DNA from: JBMOKU01 sp049324315
Lineage (GTDB): Bacteria; Bacillota; Clostridia; Peptostreptococcales; Thermotaleaceae
DNA length: 64,000 nt
Assembly (NCBI GenBank): GCA_049324315.1
Contig: JBMOKU010000039.1
Span: forward strand, 5,110 to 69,109
Reading direction: 5' to 3'
In this document: one piece after another, positions 36,589 to 45,461 of the stretch
Layout: each line of letters starts with the position of its first letter
How positions within the stretch are numbered: position 1 is the stretch's first letter
Translations under genes and position numbers: made by a program
The notes under the pieces: generated by a model
Told to the model about the DNA's origin: nothing
Databases searched by the model: none
The model's input: only the letters and a program-made list of their open reading frames with translations

Positions 36589-36930
36589 GGAACCATCTCC
36601 CCCCAGAATAATTCATCCTCAAATTTTTAAAATCTATATCAAATATTTCCATTCCATAGCTGTGCTTTTCCCTGTACACTATTATATCATAATTTTGACA
36701 TTCGTCTTTCTCCATCCAGTACTTATATGAGATTTCTTTACATAAAACAAATTTAAATTTTTGTTTATTATCACCAATAATTCCAGTAAATTTTATTTAT
36801 CTCATTTATTGCTTTCATATCTTTCAAAAAATAAAGAATAATAATAAATAGTATAGTCTACATTTGCTTTCTCTTGACTATACACTGTCTACTTCAAAGC
36901 TTCTGGACTTTAGATAGAGGAGGGAGTAAG
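36589..36930. other. AT-rich divergent intergenic region
   Basis: About 340 bases separate the sigma-54 activator and the SleB remnant. The only structure seen is an 8-bp perfect inverted repeat, GTATAGTC/GACTATAC (36851-36858 and 36876-36883), in the likely promoter zone of the remnant. Confidence 0.5.
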
Positions 36931-37470
36931 ATGAAAAGCGTCCGCAAGGTTTTTCTTTCACTATTAATCATGAGTATAACCGTAGGTGGCGGTGTCACAA
37001 AAGCATATACACATAGTGACGAGAAAACCTTGGTATACCATGAAACGGACAAGTACACCCTAGAATATAGCCTAAGGGCATGAAATCAAAATAAATTTCA
37101 ATTTCGACATACGTGCTCAAAAGAAGAGTTTCACCTGTTAGCCAGATTGGTTTACGGAGAAGCTCGAGGTGAGAGCTTTGAAGGAAAAGTAGCTGTCGCC
37201 AGTGTTGTATTAAATAGAGTGAAAAATCCAGGATTTCCGGATACCATTAAAGCCGTTATTCTGCAACCTAATCAGTTTACTGCCGTTTCCGACGGACAGA
37301 TTAATCTGGTGCCGGATGAAGAATCATTCAGAGCAGTATGCCAGGCTTTGATGATGACAGATGCTACTTCGGGGAGTCTCTTCTACTACAACCCGAAAAT
37401 CGCTACTTCAAAATGGATTTTATCCAGAAAAGTCATTAAGGTAATCGGGAACCACAGCTTTGCTATATAA
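36931..37470 (+). pseudogene. sleB: SleB/CwlJ-type spore cortex hydrolase interrupted by an in-frame TGA
   Basis: The frame starting at ATG 36931 (AGGAGGG site) encodes a signal-anchor (KVFLSLLIMSITVGGGVT) and about 50 residues, then meets TGA at 37081-37083. The same frame continues without shift to 37470 and encodes a complete Hydrolase_2 domain: LLARLVYGEARGESFEGKVA with the catalytic Glu, VVLNRV and SLFYYNP. Length without the stop, about 179 residues, is reasonable for the family. A single nonsense change (for example from TGG or CGA) explains it. The domain part has no good ribosome site of its own, so it is probably dead. Confidence 0.82.
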
Positions 37471-37580
37471 TCTTAAAAACTATTGAATCGGATTAACTAC
37501 ATCCATCATATGCGACACATAATGGAAATAAAATGGAGTTTCCCCACGTTTTTACATGGATTTCGTTTCCTATGTGTCAT

Positions 37581-37617
37581 AAAAAAATCTTGTGATAAAA
37601 ATCACAAGATTTTTTTG
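37581..37617. terminator. Strong intrinsic terminator
   Basis: A 16-bp perfect stem AAAAAAATCTTGTGAT/ATCACAAGATTTTTTT with an AAAA loop. It separates the sleB remnant from feoAB. A weaker palindrome (GACACATA...TATGTGTC) lies just before it at 37512-37579. Confidence 0.9.
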
Positions 37618-37696
37618 TCACTATAATATTGACAATCATTCTCAGCGGGTGTATCCTTATAATGAAAAGAAAAGCAATGATATGTTTCGATTTAAC

Positions 37697-37715
37697 GATA
37701 ATGATTATCATTCCT
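37697..37715 (+). promoter_or_regulatory. Fur box upstream of feoAB
   Basis: GATAATGATTATCATT matches the first 16 positions of the 19-bp Fur consensus GATAATGATWATCATTATC. A weaker ACAATCATTCTC site is near 37632. This predicts iron repression of feoAB. Confidence 0.85.
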
Positions 37716-37757
37716 TTGTCGTAACAATTATTATTACTACCTAAGGAGGTTTTCACC

Positions 37758-37976
37758 ATGACCCTTGATCTCGCTATAAAAGGCCAAAGACTAGAAATCA
37801 TTAATATTCCTGATGCTTCAATCCGTGCACAGGCAATCCGTTTAGGAATTTATGAAGGAGCAAAATTGATCTGCTCAGAAAAGCTTCCAGCCGGTCCTGT
37901 TATTCTTCAAAATAGAATGCAAGAGATCGCTATTGGGAGAAATCTTGCAGCAAAAATCACTGTAAAAGCAGTATAA
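37758..37976 (+). CDS. feoA: FeoA ferrous iron transport accessory protein
   Basis: 72 residues with the SH3-like FeoA fold: the conserved start of strand 2 as RAQAIRLGIYEGAKLICSEK and PAGPVILQNRMQEIAIGR. FeoA binds FeoB and is needed for iron uptake. A strong AAGGAGG site precedes the ATG, and a Fur box lies about 45 bases further up. feoB follows after 30 bases. Confidence 0.93.
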   Translation: MTLDLAIKGQRLEIINIPDASIRAQAIRLGIYEGAKLICSEKLPAGPVILQNRMQEIAIGRNLAAKITVKAV

Positions 37977-38006
37977 TTATCTTTAAACTTCTAAGGAGGA
38001 ACCAAA

Positions 38007-39866
38007 ATGCATTGCCACAGCCCTATTTGTCATATAGATATTCCAGAAGGTGCAAGAAAAATTGTACTGGCTGGAAATCCTAACGTTGGAAAATCCGTCT
38101 TCTTTAATGCATTAACAGGTATGTATGTTGATGTTTCAAATTTCCCCGGCACTACCGTAGATATAAGTACTGGAAAATATAAAAATGATGTGGTCATGGA
38201 CACGCCCGGCGTTTATGGTGTTTCATCTTTCAATGATGAAGAAAGAGTAGCCAGAGACGTCATTCTTTTTGCAGATGTCATCCTAAATGTTATTGATGCC
38301 GTCCATCTTGAAAGAGATTTGTTTTTAACACAGCAAATTATTGATATGGGAATTCCCATGGTAATCGCTTTAAACATGATGGATGAAGTGCAAAGGAACG
38401 GATTACATATTGATATCAAAAAACTTTCGGATGAATTAGGTATCGAAGTCATTCCTACCACAGCAATCAAAAAAGAAGGCATAGAGATCATCAAGGAATC
38501 CTTGAACCGAGCCCGTGTAGGAAATCGAATACCGGAGGTAGCCGATCTAATCAAAAATGTAGTGGATAAGGTTGATGTTGAAGCAGAAGCGCTGCTTGTC
38601 ATCGAAGAGGATGAAAATGTCATAGGCCGTCACGGACTAAAAAATATTGATGGCTATAGAGAACATGTATACATGCTCAGAAGGAATCGCGTAAATGATA
38701 TCGTTGCTGCCGTTGTTTCTGAAACAAATACGGGAGCCTCTTTTAAAACGAAATTGGGCCGATGGATGCTGCGCCCACTTACTGGAATCCCGATCCTGTT
38801 CCTGGCATTATATTTGACATATCAAGCAATTGGTGTTTTTGTTGCTCAGACCGTCGTTGGCATAACAGAAGAAATCATCATGGGACAGTACTACTATGAA
38901 TTTATTATGAATATCATGACAAAGATCGTAAATGAGGGGTCATTGATTGGTCAGCTGCTCATCGGAGAATTTGGCGTATTGACCATGGCACCCATATATC
39001 TATTCGGTCTTCTGCTTCCCCTGGTGGTGGGTTTCTATTTTATCCTTTCCATCATGGAAGATTCCGGCTATCTTCCCAGAATCGCTGCACTGGTGGATAG
39101 ACTGCTGGTTAGCCTTGGATTAAATGGTCGAGCGATTATTCCTATGATTCTTGGTTTTGGTTGCGTAACGATGGCAACCATTACAACCAGGCTCCTCGGT
39201 TCGAAAAGAGAGCGATTTATTGCTACGATGCTGCTGGGTTTAGCGATCCCCTGTTCTGCCCAATTAGGAGTTATTGTTGGGCTCATCGCACCTCTTGGAG
39301 GTAAAATGGTTATTTTATATTCTGTCACCATTTTTATTGTATTTGTTCTGACAGGTACCTTGTTAAATAAGATTATGCCTGGGGAATCTACGGATTTGTT
39401 AATTGACCTGCCGCCTTTAAGAATTCCTGTCTTTACAAATGTTGTAAAGAAGACATATATCAAGTCAAAAATGTTCATCGAAGAGGCTGGTCCTCTATTT
39501 GTAGTCGGTGCACTCATCGTCACCCTGCTGCAGTATACAGGCGTATTAGAAATGATATCCAATGCCTTTGCTCCTATTACCATCGGCTTTTTAAAGCTGC
39601 CTAAGGAAGTAGCGCAAACCTTTATCATGGGTATTATTCGAAGAGACTTTGGTGCTGCAGGCTTAAATACATTGGCAGAGCAAGGGCTTCTTAATCCACT
39701 GCAAGTTGTTGTATCCCTTGTAGCAATTACCCTATTTGTTCCTTGTATAGCCGCTATTATGGTTATCTTTAAGGAAAGAAGCTGGCAAGAGTCAGCACTG
39801 ATTTGGATCGGAAGCTTTGTCATCTCATTTTTAACTGCCGGAATATTGGCTCAGATTGTTATGTAG
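38007..39866 (+). CDS. feoB: FeoB ferrous iron transporter
   Basis: 619 residues. The N-terminal G-protein domain has G1 GNPNVGKS (23-30), G3 DTPG, G4 NMMD and a following helical GDI region; the C-terminal part has two gate domains with about eight membrane helices. The cysteine-bearing family motif is seen as IPCSAQLGV. It imports Fe(II) across the membrane. The protein is somewhat shorter than E. coli FeoB (773), lacking the C-terminal extension. Cotranscribed with feoA under Fur. Confidence 0.95.
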   Translation: MHCHSPICHIDIPEGARKIVLAGNPNVGKSVFFNALTGMYVDVSNFPGTTVDISTGKYKNDVVMDTPGVYGVSSFNDEERVARDVILFADVILNVIDAVHLERDLFLTQQIIDMGIPMVIALNMMDEVQRNGLHIDIKKLSDELGIEVIPTTAIKKEGIEIIKESLNRARVGNRIPEVADLIKNVVDKVDVEAEALLVIEEDENVIGRHGLKNIDGYREHVYMLRRNRVNDIVAAVVSETNTGASFKTKLGRWMLRPLTGIPILFLALYLTYQAIGVFVAQTVVGITEEIIMGQYYYEFIMNIMTKIVNEGSLIGQLLIGEFGVLTMAPIYLFGLLLPLVVGFYFILSIMEDSGYLPRIAALVDRLLVSLGLNGRAIIPMILGFGCVTMATITTRLLGSKRERFIATMLLGLAIPCSAQLGVIVGLIAPLGGKMVILYSVTIFIVFVLTGTLLNKIMPGESTDLLIDLPPLRIPVFTNVVKKTYIKSKMFIEEAGPLFVVGALIVTLLQYTGVLEMISNAFAPITIGFLKLPKEVAQTFIMGIIRRDFGAAGLNTLAEQGLLNPLQVVVSLVAITLFVPCIAAIMVIFKERSWQESALIWIGSFVISFLTAGILAQIVM

Positions 39867-39877
39867 CTGGACAGAGC

Positions 39878-39900
39878 GGGCGAACACTGTTCTCCCCTAC
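39878..39900. repeat. Short CCCCTAC-type hairpin
   Basis: GGG-C-GAACA-C-TGTTC-T-CCC followed by CCTAC, one of six hairpins of this design in the window. Confidence 0.65.
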
Positions 39901-39950
39901 GATTATGCTATTCACATGAGTTTTGCGCAAACTACTTTCTTAATAAAAAC

Positions 39951-39985
39951 AAGCAACCATCCATTGAACGGATGGTTGCTTGCTT
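39951..39985. terminator. Bidirectional intrinsic terminator
   Basis: A perfect 12-bp stem AAGCAACCATCC/GGATGGTTGCTT with loop ATTGAAC, between converging feoB and the next minus-strand gene. Confidence 0.85.
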
Positions 39986-40003
39986 TCGTTCTGCTATAAC
40001 CGC

Positions 40004-41368
40004 TTATGATCGTTTTCGAATATTCCAATAGATCACCATAATCAGTATAAATATTCCCGTATTAATGAGAATAAAGGATTTGAAGGAAAAACCTTCGATA
40101 TATTTATTTTCAGTATCCCCTCCAGTTATCGTCTCTCCTCCATCTACAGCATCGATGGTTGTAGTATCGATATAATCCGTCAATCCGTACTTTTCCTTCA
40201 TATTCACCGGTAGAGCCATCAACTGGCGATGGGCCCACATTTTCACGATAGGAGAATAGGCTTCCAACTTAACTGCCTTATTCAATGCCTGAATGTACTT
40301 ATCCATCTCTCCGCTGGTTTTGTATACCTCCGTTAAATCATAAAGGTTCCTGTCATTGAGCATGCCATTGAGCTTGAAATAATATTCTGCACCCGTATAA
40401 TCTCCCCGCTCCAGTAGAACCTTGGCTCGATAATAATCAAGGAAATTAATCATTTCTAGAACATAGGTGGATACTTGGTCATTTTCACCATTTTTGTAGG
40501 TCTCGATTATATTTACTTTTTGAAGAAATTTTTCGTAATCTTTGTTAAAGTAAGCATGATAGGCTTCTTTTCCTAAATCTTGCACCTTTTTCATTACAGG
40601 AAAACCACTGGAAACAAAATTGCCATCAAACAGTTCTGCTCTTTTCATCTCAATAAAGCCTTGTTGCCGTAGAATGATATCAAATTCTGGTTCAGAATCA
40701 AAGGATACCCATTCTAGTTTTCCATCTTCCGGAAAAACCTGTATCACAGTGTTTTTATTTGATGAAAACTCTTTGATAGTAAGATCTTGTGGATCAAAGG
40801 ATCTACCATATGTTACCGCAATCTTACTATACCCTATGGTGCTTTTCCAAAGCAGGCTTGGTCTCATAGCATATTGAAGCCATACTCCCCCGCCTTCATC
40901 ATAAGCTGGGTAAACCCAATAGGTAATAACCACCCTATGGGTCTGATTTCTGTCGAAGTTAATTTCCCACGTGTAACCTGATTGGCTGGAAAGATTAAAA
41001 TCCGCCTCTAATCCTACAGCATTATCTTTTCTATCTGTCGGAAGCTTTTTGCCATCAACATACATCTTTAAATCATTGAACTTCTGACTATCATGGGCTG
41101 CTTCTTTACCATTTGTTGTGTATACCAACCGATCATTGGGCAAGTGCATCACGACAGTGTCATTTTTTCCTGTATTTTTCAAAACCATAATGGATTCCAC
41201 AAATACCTTTTCATCTGATACGTTAATGTTAACGTCCTGATGTAATAACGTAACGTCTGTCTCTCCTACAGGAAAAACAGATGCTCCTATCCCCAACGTC
41301 GGGCTATCGGCATATGTGGTAAAGCTCATAAGAAAAAATAAAAGAATCATCAGTAATTGCTTTTTCAT
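40004..41368 (-). CDS. Exported membrane-anchored protein of unknown function
   Basis: 454 residues: signal peptide (1-20), a beta-rich extracellular region (about 25-240) with repeated strand patterns such as VTLLHQDVNINVSDEKVFVE, a helical TPR-like region (about 255-390: YFNKDYEKFLQKV, LLERGDYTGAEYYFKLNG, YIQALNKAVKLEAY), a Thr/Gly-rich linker and one C-terminal membrane helix (about 428-448) with a short basic tail. The topology suggests an extracellular protein anchored at its C terminus. No family assigned. The next upstream gene, also a membrane-anchored protein, may share the transcript. Confidence 0.65.
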   Translation of the reverse strand: MKKQLLMILLFFLMSFTTYADSPTLGIGASVFPVGETDVTLLHQDVNINVSDEKVFVESIMVLKNTGKNDTVVMHLPNDRLVYTTNGKEAAHDSQKFNDLKMYVDGKKLPTDRKDNAVGLEADFNLSSQSGYTWEINFDRNQTHRVVITYWVYPAYDEGGGVWLQYAMRPSLLWKSTIGYSKIAVTYGRSFDPQDLTIKEFSSNKNTVIQVFPEDGKLEWVSFDSEPEFDIILRQQGFIEMKRAELFDGNFVSSGFPVMKKVQDLGKEAYHAYFNKDYEKFLQKVNIIETYKNGENDQVSTYVLEMINFLDYYRAKVLLERGDYTGAEYYFKLNGMLNDRNLYDLTEVYKTSGEMDKYIQALNKAVKLEAYSPIVKMWAHRQLMALPVNMKEKYGLTDYIDTTTIDAVDGGETITGGDTENKYIEGFSFKSFILINTGIFILIMVIYWNIRKRS

Positions 41369-41396
41369 TTGATTGAATACTCCTTTTACATCATGA

Positions 41397-41427
41397 AAAG
41401 CCGTGAAGCGACATGCTTAACGGCTTT
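41397..41427 (-). terminator. Probable terminator or intercistronic hairpin
   Basis: Stem AAAGCCGT/ACGGCTTT with inner AAGC/GCTT, overlapping the stop codon of the 205-residue gene; followed on the minus strand by TTTTC only, so it may attenuate rather than fully terminate. Confidence 0.5.
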
Positions 41428-42043
41428 AATCTAATATCTGTGCTGCAAAACACCATTGTTCCTTCTCTTTAACTAGCTTTAATGTGTATCCTTCAATGTA
41501 ATTTGAGTAGATTTCCACGACGTCAGCATAGGCTATCTGTTCTCCTTCATATCTAATGTTCGAGAACTTTACCTCATTCAAATCGACTTCTTGACTTTTC
41601 TTGGCTGCCAATGCATGCTTTAAGCGAAAAACTGTATAAGCTTCTGGTATGTTTCTTTGATAGATTTCACTGGCAAGAACGTATAGCAGGTGGCTTGCAT
41701 CTTTTTCGCTTATATGCCCCTCGGAAGTATCCACCAATATTTGTTCCCATGTTTCCAATGCCGTCTCAACGCTCGTCATATCTGCTGATTCAATGGTAAT
41801 TCCTACTTTTGTTTCTATATTTGTTTCTTCCTCCTGTAATACAGGGTCAGAGGAAATCACCGTTTCCGGTTTCTCCGTTATAGCTGTACTTTCTTGGTTT
41901 TCTACATTTTCCTTTGCTGCCGTCATTTCCTCAGCTTCAGCATTAGCGCTGACTCGATACATGACCACCATTCCCGTTATACCGCCTAGCATGGTCAGTG
42001 TAAGGAATATCAATACACCTGCTATGATATGCTGCTTCTTCAT
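41426..42043 (-). CDS. Membrane-anchored extracellular protein of unknown function
   Basis: 205 residues: N-terminal membrane helix (about 6-28), an acidic Glu/Thr-rich linker (35-85), then a compact domain of about 115 residues with a helix pair (DMTSVETALETWEQILVD, DASHLLYVLASEIYQ) and a C-terminal beta part (EGYTLKLVKEKEQWCFAAQI) that resembles NTF2-like or SnoaL-like folds. No family recognised. Same direction as, and close to, the TPR-like exported protein downstream. Confidence 0.6.
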   Translation of the reverse strand: MKKQHIIAGVLIFLTLTMLGGITGMVVMYRVSANAEAEEMTAAKENVENQESTAITEKPETVISSDPVLQEEETNIETKVGITIESADMTSVETALETWEQILVDTSEGHISEKDASHLLYVLASEIYQRNIPEAYTVFRLKHALAAKKSQEVDLNEVKFSNIRYEGEQIAYADVVEIYSNYIEGYTLKLVKEKEQWCFAAQILD

Positions 42044-42165
42044 AAACCACCTCTTCAGAAAATATCATGACGATAAAATATGTATTATTCTTTTATACCC
42101 AATAATTATATCACAGAAATTCTTCTTTTTTGACGAAAATTGTAAAAAGAAAAGAAAATAAGACG

Positions 42166-42189
42166 GACGCGCACTGCGCGCCCCTACAA
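42166..42189. repeat. Short CCCCTAC-type hairpin
   Basis: GG-A-CGCGCA-C-TGCGCG-C-CC followed by CCTACAA: same design as the other five hairpins but a different arm sequence. Confidence 0.65.
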
Positions 42190-42260
42190 TTGTGTTATCT
42201 TCAATAATTTTGTTTAAGCTATTTCCTTAAATAAAGAAACTCAGTATGAATACTGAGCTC

Positions 42261-42635
42261 TTAAAGTACACCTCTTCCTGGGATAAGCATATTAATAATG
42301 CCAATGGCTAATGCTGCTAATAATGCTCCAATAAAGCTTACTGTCACACCACCTACCAGATAGCCTGTTATGTAAATAATCACTGCTGATACAATGAAGC
42401 CTGTAATTCCTCTTCCAAATGGACTGGCATCAAAGCCGGTGAATCTCTCGATCAGATAATCTATCACACCAATAACGACTGCAGCCAGCAGCAGTGGGAC
42501 AAATCCAATGATCGAAAAGTTCGGTACAAAGAATGCTGCTACAGCCAATACGATCATTGATACAACGATCCTAACAAATAAACCTCCTATCCCCAGCTGT
42601 TTTCCTTCTTCTCTTCTTTCTTCTTTCTTTGCCAT
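42261..42635 (-). CDS. Phage-holin-4_2 family membrane protein
   Basis: 124 residues with four membrane helices and the family pattern of the small PF04020-type holin-like proteins (GVIDYLIERFTGFDASPFGRG, GALLAALAIGIINMLIPGR). In Bacillus, YvlD-type members are chromosomal genes not linked to prophage lysis. The charged start (MAKKEERREEGKQ) is cytoplasmic. No endolysin or phage gene is near, so the term holin is only a family name. Confidence 0.8.
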   Translation of the reverse strand: MAKKEERREEGKQLGIGGLFVRIVVSMIVLAVAAFFVPNFSIIGFVPLLLAAVVIGVIDYLIERFTGFDASPFGRGITGFIVSAVIIYITGYLVGGVTVSFIGALLAALAIGIINMLIPGRGVL

Positions 42636-42833
42636 TTATTTTCCTCCATTCTGTTCATTGATAAGTATAGTATTTTCAAAAACAGAATTTTTATTACATA
42701 CTGCCATATGCAAATATATTATTGCCATCTATGTATATAATAGTATAGATAAATTCATATTCTCTTTGATTAATACCATAAAAAAAAGGTACCAATGATA
42801 TGTAAACACTTACATTTTAGGAGCGTGATCATT

Positions 42834-44570
42834 TTGGCGGACAAGTTAACTCTCATGTTGGGAGGAATTCAAGGTGAAGGAATTGTCAGCACAGGTGATA
42901 TCTTGATCAAGGCATTGTCCAGATCAGGTTATTATACCTACGGCTGCCGAACCTTTTCGTCCAGAATTAAGGGTGGGCATACAAATTATGTAATGGACAT
43001 ATGTACGGAAAAAATCTTTAGCAGCAGCGATCAACTGGACATCTTGATCGCCATGGATCAAGACACCATCGAAATCAATCTTTTTAGATTGAAGGATGGG
43101 GGACTGCTGCTATATGACGATATTGTTCAAGTAACAGCGTTATTACAAAATGAAAAGTCTGAAAAGATCCAAATAATAGGATTCCCTTTTACGAGCCTGG
43201 CAAAACAGCACGGTACCACCATCATGAAGAATACCGCCATCGTAGCCTTAATCGCCCGGCTGCTGCACCTACCCTACCACAGCCTAGAAGAGGTTATCCG
43301 CAAACAATTTCAAAAAAAGGGTGAAGAAATCATATCAAAAAATTTAGCAGTAGCAAGTGAATGCTATAAATTTCCTTTAGACGATTCGTTCTATCATCAT
43401 TATGCCTTAAAAACACAGACAAACACTGAAAATTTGACCTCTTTAATCGGCAATGAAGCCATCGCCCTGGCAGCATTGATGGCAGGCTGCAGATTTGTTG
43501 CTGCATATCCTATAACGCCAGCCTCTGAAATCATGGAGTATCTCATTAAGAAATTTCCGAAATATAATGGTGTGATGATTCAAACAGAGGACGAAATATC
43601 GGCTGTTACTATGTGCATCGGCGCCTCCTATGCAGGATGCCGCAGCATGACGGCTACTTCTGGGCCCGGTATCTCTCTCATGATGGAGGGTGTCGGCCTG
43701 TCAGGAATGGCAGAAATACCCCTAGTTATTGTGGATTCTCAAAGAGGCGGCCCCAGCACCGGTCTGCCTACAAAACATGAGCAAAGCGATATTCAGATAC
43801 TCTATTACGGTCCCCATGGCGAAATTCCATCGATTATAGTAACGCCCTACTCTGTAGAAGAATGCTTTTATCAAACCATCGAAGCCTTTAACCTGGCTGA
43901 CAAGTATCAATGTCCTGTTTTTATTCTTAGTGATTTATTATTGGGTCTGTCCAGACAGACCATCGATGAATTGGATAAAGATCGACTTTTGATCGACAGA
44001 GGTAAGCTAATTTCCAGTCATGAATTGTCGGAAAAACAAGAAGTTCCTTTTAAACGGTTTGCTTTTACAACGGATGACATTTCAGAAAGATCTATACCCG
44101 GTCAGCCCTTTGGTATGCACAGTGTCACAGGTATCGAGCACACGGAGGCAGGAAAGCCCTCTGAAGGCCCCGAAAACAGGACAGCCATGATGAATAAAAG
44201 GCTGAGAAAAATCAAACGATTGTCCGACACCGATGGAATCCATCTTTTCGACACCTCCGATAGTAATATATTGATTCTTTCCATAGGTTCAAATTACGGA
44301 ATCATTAAGCGTGCTGTAGAAGAAAGTCAGCTGCCTGTCTCCTATGGAATGTTTACAAGAATCAAACCGCTTCCTGTAAAACAATTGGAAGAATTGCTTG
44401 CTAAATATGATAAGGTTCTGGTTGTCGAAAATAATGGTACCAGCCAGTTAGCCGCCATTATAAAACAGGAATTAGGCTATCACCATAAAATTTGCAGTCT
44501 CTTAAAATATGATGGCCAACCCTTCCGTATAGAAGAAGTGTTAGCCAAAGTAAAGGAGATGATGGTATGA
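42834..44570 (+). CDS. korA: 2-oxoacid:ferredoxin oxidoreductase, fused gamma-alpha subunit
   Basis: About 578 residues. The N-terminal 180 residues are the gamma domain (LMLGGIQGEGIVSTGDIL), and the rest is the alpha subunit (GNEAIALAALMAGCRFVAAY, PITPASEIMEYL, MTATSGPGISLM) with its C-terminal transketolase-like domain. With the beta subunit it oxidatively decarboxylates a 2-oxoacid to acyl-CoA, reducing ferredoxin. The TTG at 42834 is chosen because TAGGAG precedes it and the family starts at ADKLTLM; an upstream ATG has no site. Substrate (2-oxoglutarate, branched or other) is unresolved. Confidence 0.88.
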   Translation: MADKLTLMLGGIQGEGIVSTGDILIKALSRSGYYTYGCRTFSSRIKGGHTNYVMDICTEKIFSSSDQLDILIAMDQDTIEINLFRLKDGGLLLYDDIVQVTALLQNEKSEKIQIIGFPFTSLAKQHGTTIMKNTAIVALIARLLHLPYHSLEEVIRKQFQKKGEEIISKNLAVASECYKFPLDDSFYHHYALKTQTNTENLTSLIGNEAIALAALMAGCRFVAAYPITPASEIMEYLIKKFPKYNGVMIQTEDEISAVTMCIGASYAGCRSMTATSGPGISLMMEGVGLSGMAEIPLVIVDSQRGGPSTGLPTKHEQSDIQILYYGPHGEIPSIIVTPYSVEECFYQTIEAFNLADKYQCPVFILSDLLLGLSRQTIDELDKDRLLIDRGKLISSHELSEKQEVPFKRFAFTTDDISERSIPGQPFGMHSVTGIEHTEAGKPSEGPENRTAMMNKRLRKIKRLSDTDGIHLFDTSDSNILILSIGSNYGIIKRAVEESQLPVSYGMFTRIKPLPVKQLEELLAKYDKVLVVENNGTSQLAAIIKQELGYHHKICSLLKYDGQPFRIEEVLAKVKEMMV

Positions 44571-45427
44571 CAGACATAAAAAAATACAGCAACAATATTA
44601 CCCCTACCTGGTGTCCCGGCTGCGGTGATTTTTCCGTACTGCGCTCCATACAGGCTGCCGCCGCCCATCTCGACGTAGAGCCTCATAATCTAGCAGTAGT
44701 ATCCGGTATCGGATGCTCCGGAAGGATATCCGGTTATATCAATGCTTATGGATTTCATAGTATTCATGGAAGGGCCCTACCCATTGCCCAGGCTATCAAG
44801 CTGGTAAATCCAGAAATTACGGTGATCGCTTCCGGCGGCGACGGCGATGGTTTTGCCATCGGTATGGGGCATTCCATACACGCCATGAAACGCAATATCG
44901 ATATCACCTATATTGTCATGAATAACCAGATATACGGACTGACTAAAGGTCATACATCTCCTTTAAGTCATGCCGGCTTTGTTACCAAAAGCACACCTCA
45001 CGGCTCCATTGAAACGCCGGTCAAACCGGGACTTTTGGCCATGGCTGCGGGCGCTACCTTCATAGCCCAAGGATTTTCAGCCTATCAGGAGCAATTGATC
45101 GACATCATCACAAAAGCTATCCATCATAAAGGATTTTCCTTTGTCAGCGTATTCAGCCCATGTGTCACCTTCAACAAGGTCAATACATATCAGTGGTTCC
45201 GAGATCATCTGATAAATCTTGATACAATTGAAGGATACGACCTGCTGAATTATCAAACAGCCATGAACAAGTATATCGAGACCGACGGATTGTTTACCGG
45301 CATCCTCTATCAAAATGGCGACCCGGATTATTACAGCAAGCTGCCCGGTGAAAGGGGTACAGCCATCGTCAAGCAAAATCTGGATATCATGGAGGATTTT
45401 GATTCCTTATTAAGCGAGTTTAAATAA
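44567..45427 (+). CDS. korB: 2-oxoacid:ferredoxin oxidoreductase, beta subunit
   Basis: 286 residues: the CPGCGDF motif near residue 16 and a thiamine diphosphate site GDGDGFAIGMGH...MNNQIYGLTKG, typical of KorB/PorB subunits, including cysteines that ligate the [4Fe-4S] cluster. It overlaps korA by 4 bases (ATGA). There is no separate delta ferredoxin subunit beside it, so this is the two-subunit form. Confidence 0.9.
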   Translation: MTDIKKYSNNITPTWCPGCGDFSVLRSIQAAAAHLDVEPHNLAVVSGIGCSGRISGYINAYGFHSIHGRALPIAQAIKLVNPEITVIASGGDGDGFAIGMGHSIHAMKRNIDITYIVMNNQIYGLTKGHTSPLSHAGFVTKSTPHGSIETPVKPGLLAMAAGATFIAQGFSAYQEQLIDIITKAIHHKGFSFVSVFSPCVTFNKVNTYQWFRDHLINLDTIEGYDLLNYQTAMNKYIETDGLFTGILYQNGDPDYYSKLPGERGTAIVKQNLDIMEDFDSLLSEFK

Positions 45428-45433
45428 TAGATA

Positions 45434-45461
45434 AGGCGGATGAAATTCATCCGCCCTTCTC
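45434..45461. terminator. Bidirectional intrinsic terminator
   Basis: Stem GGCGGATGAA/TTCATCCGCC with a minimal loop, between converging korB and panD. Confidence 0.75.

Noticed and set aside
37081..37083. TGA in sleB as a selenocysteine codon
   Set aside because: The position lies in a linker before the catalytic domain, cortex hydrolases are not selenoproteins, and no convincing SECIS-like hairpin follows at the bacterial distance. A nonsense mutation is simpler.
42261..42635. Prophage or lysis module
   Set aside because: Only a holin-family name supports it; no endolysin, tail, integrase or terminase gene occurs nearby.
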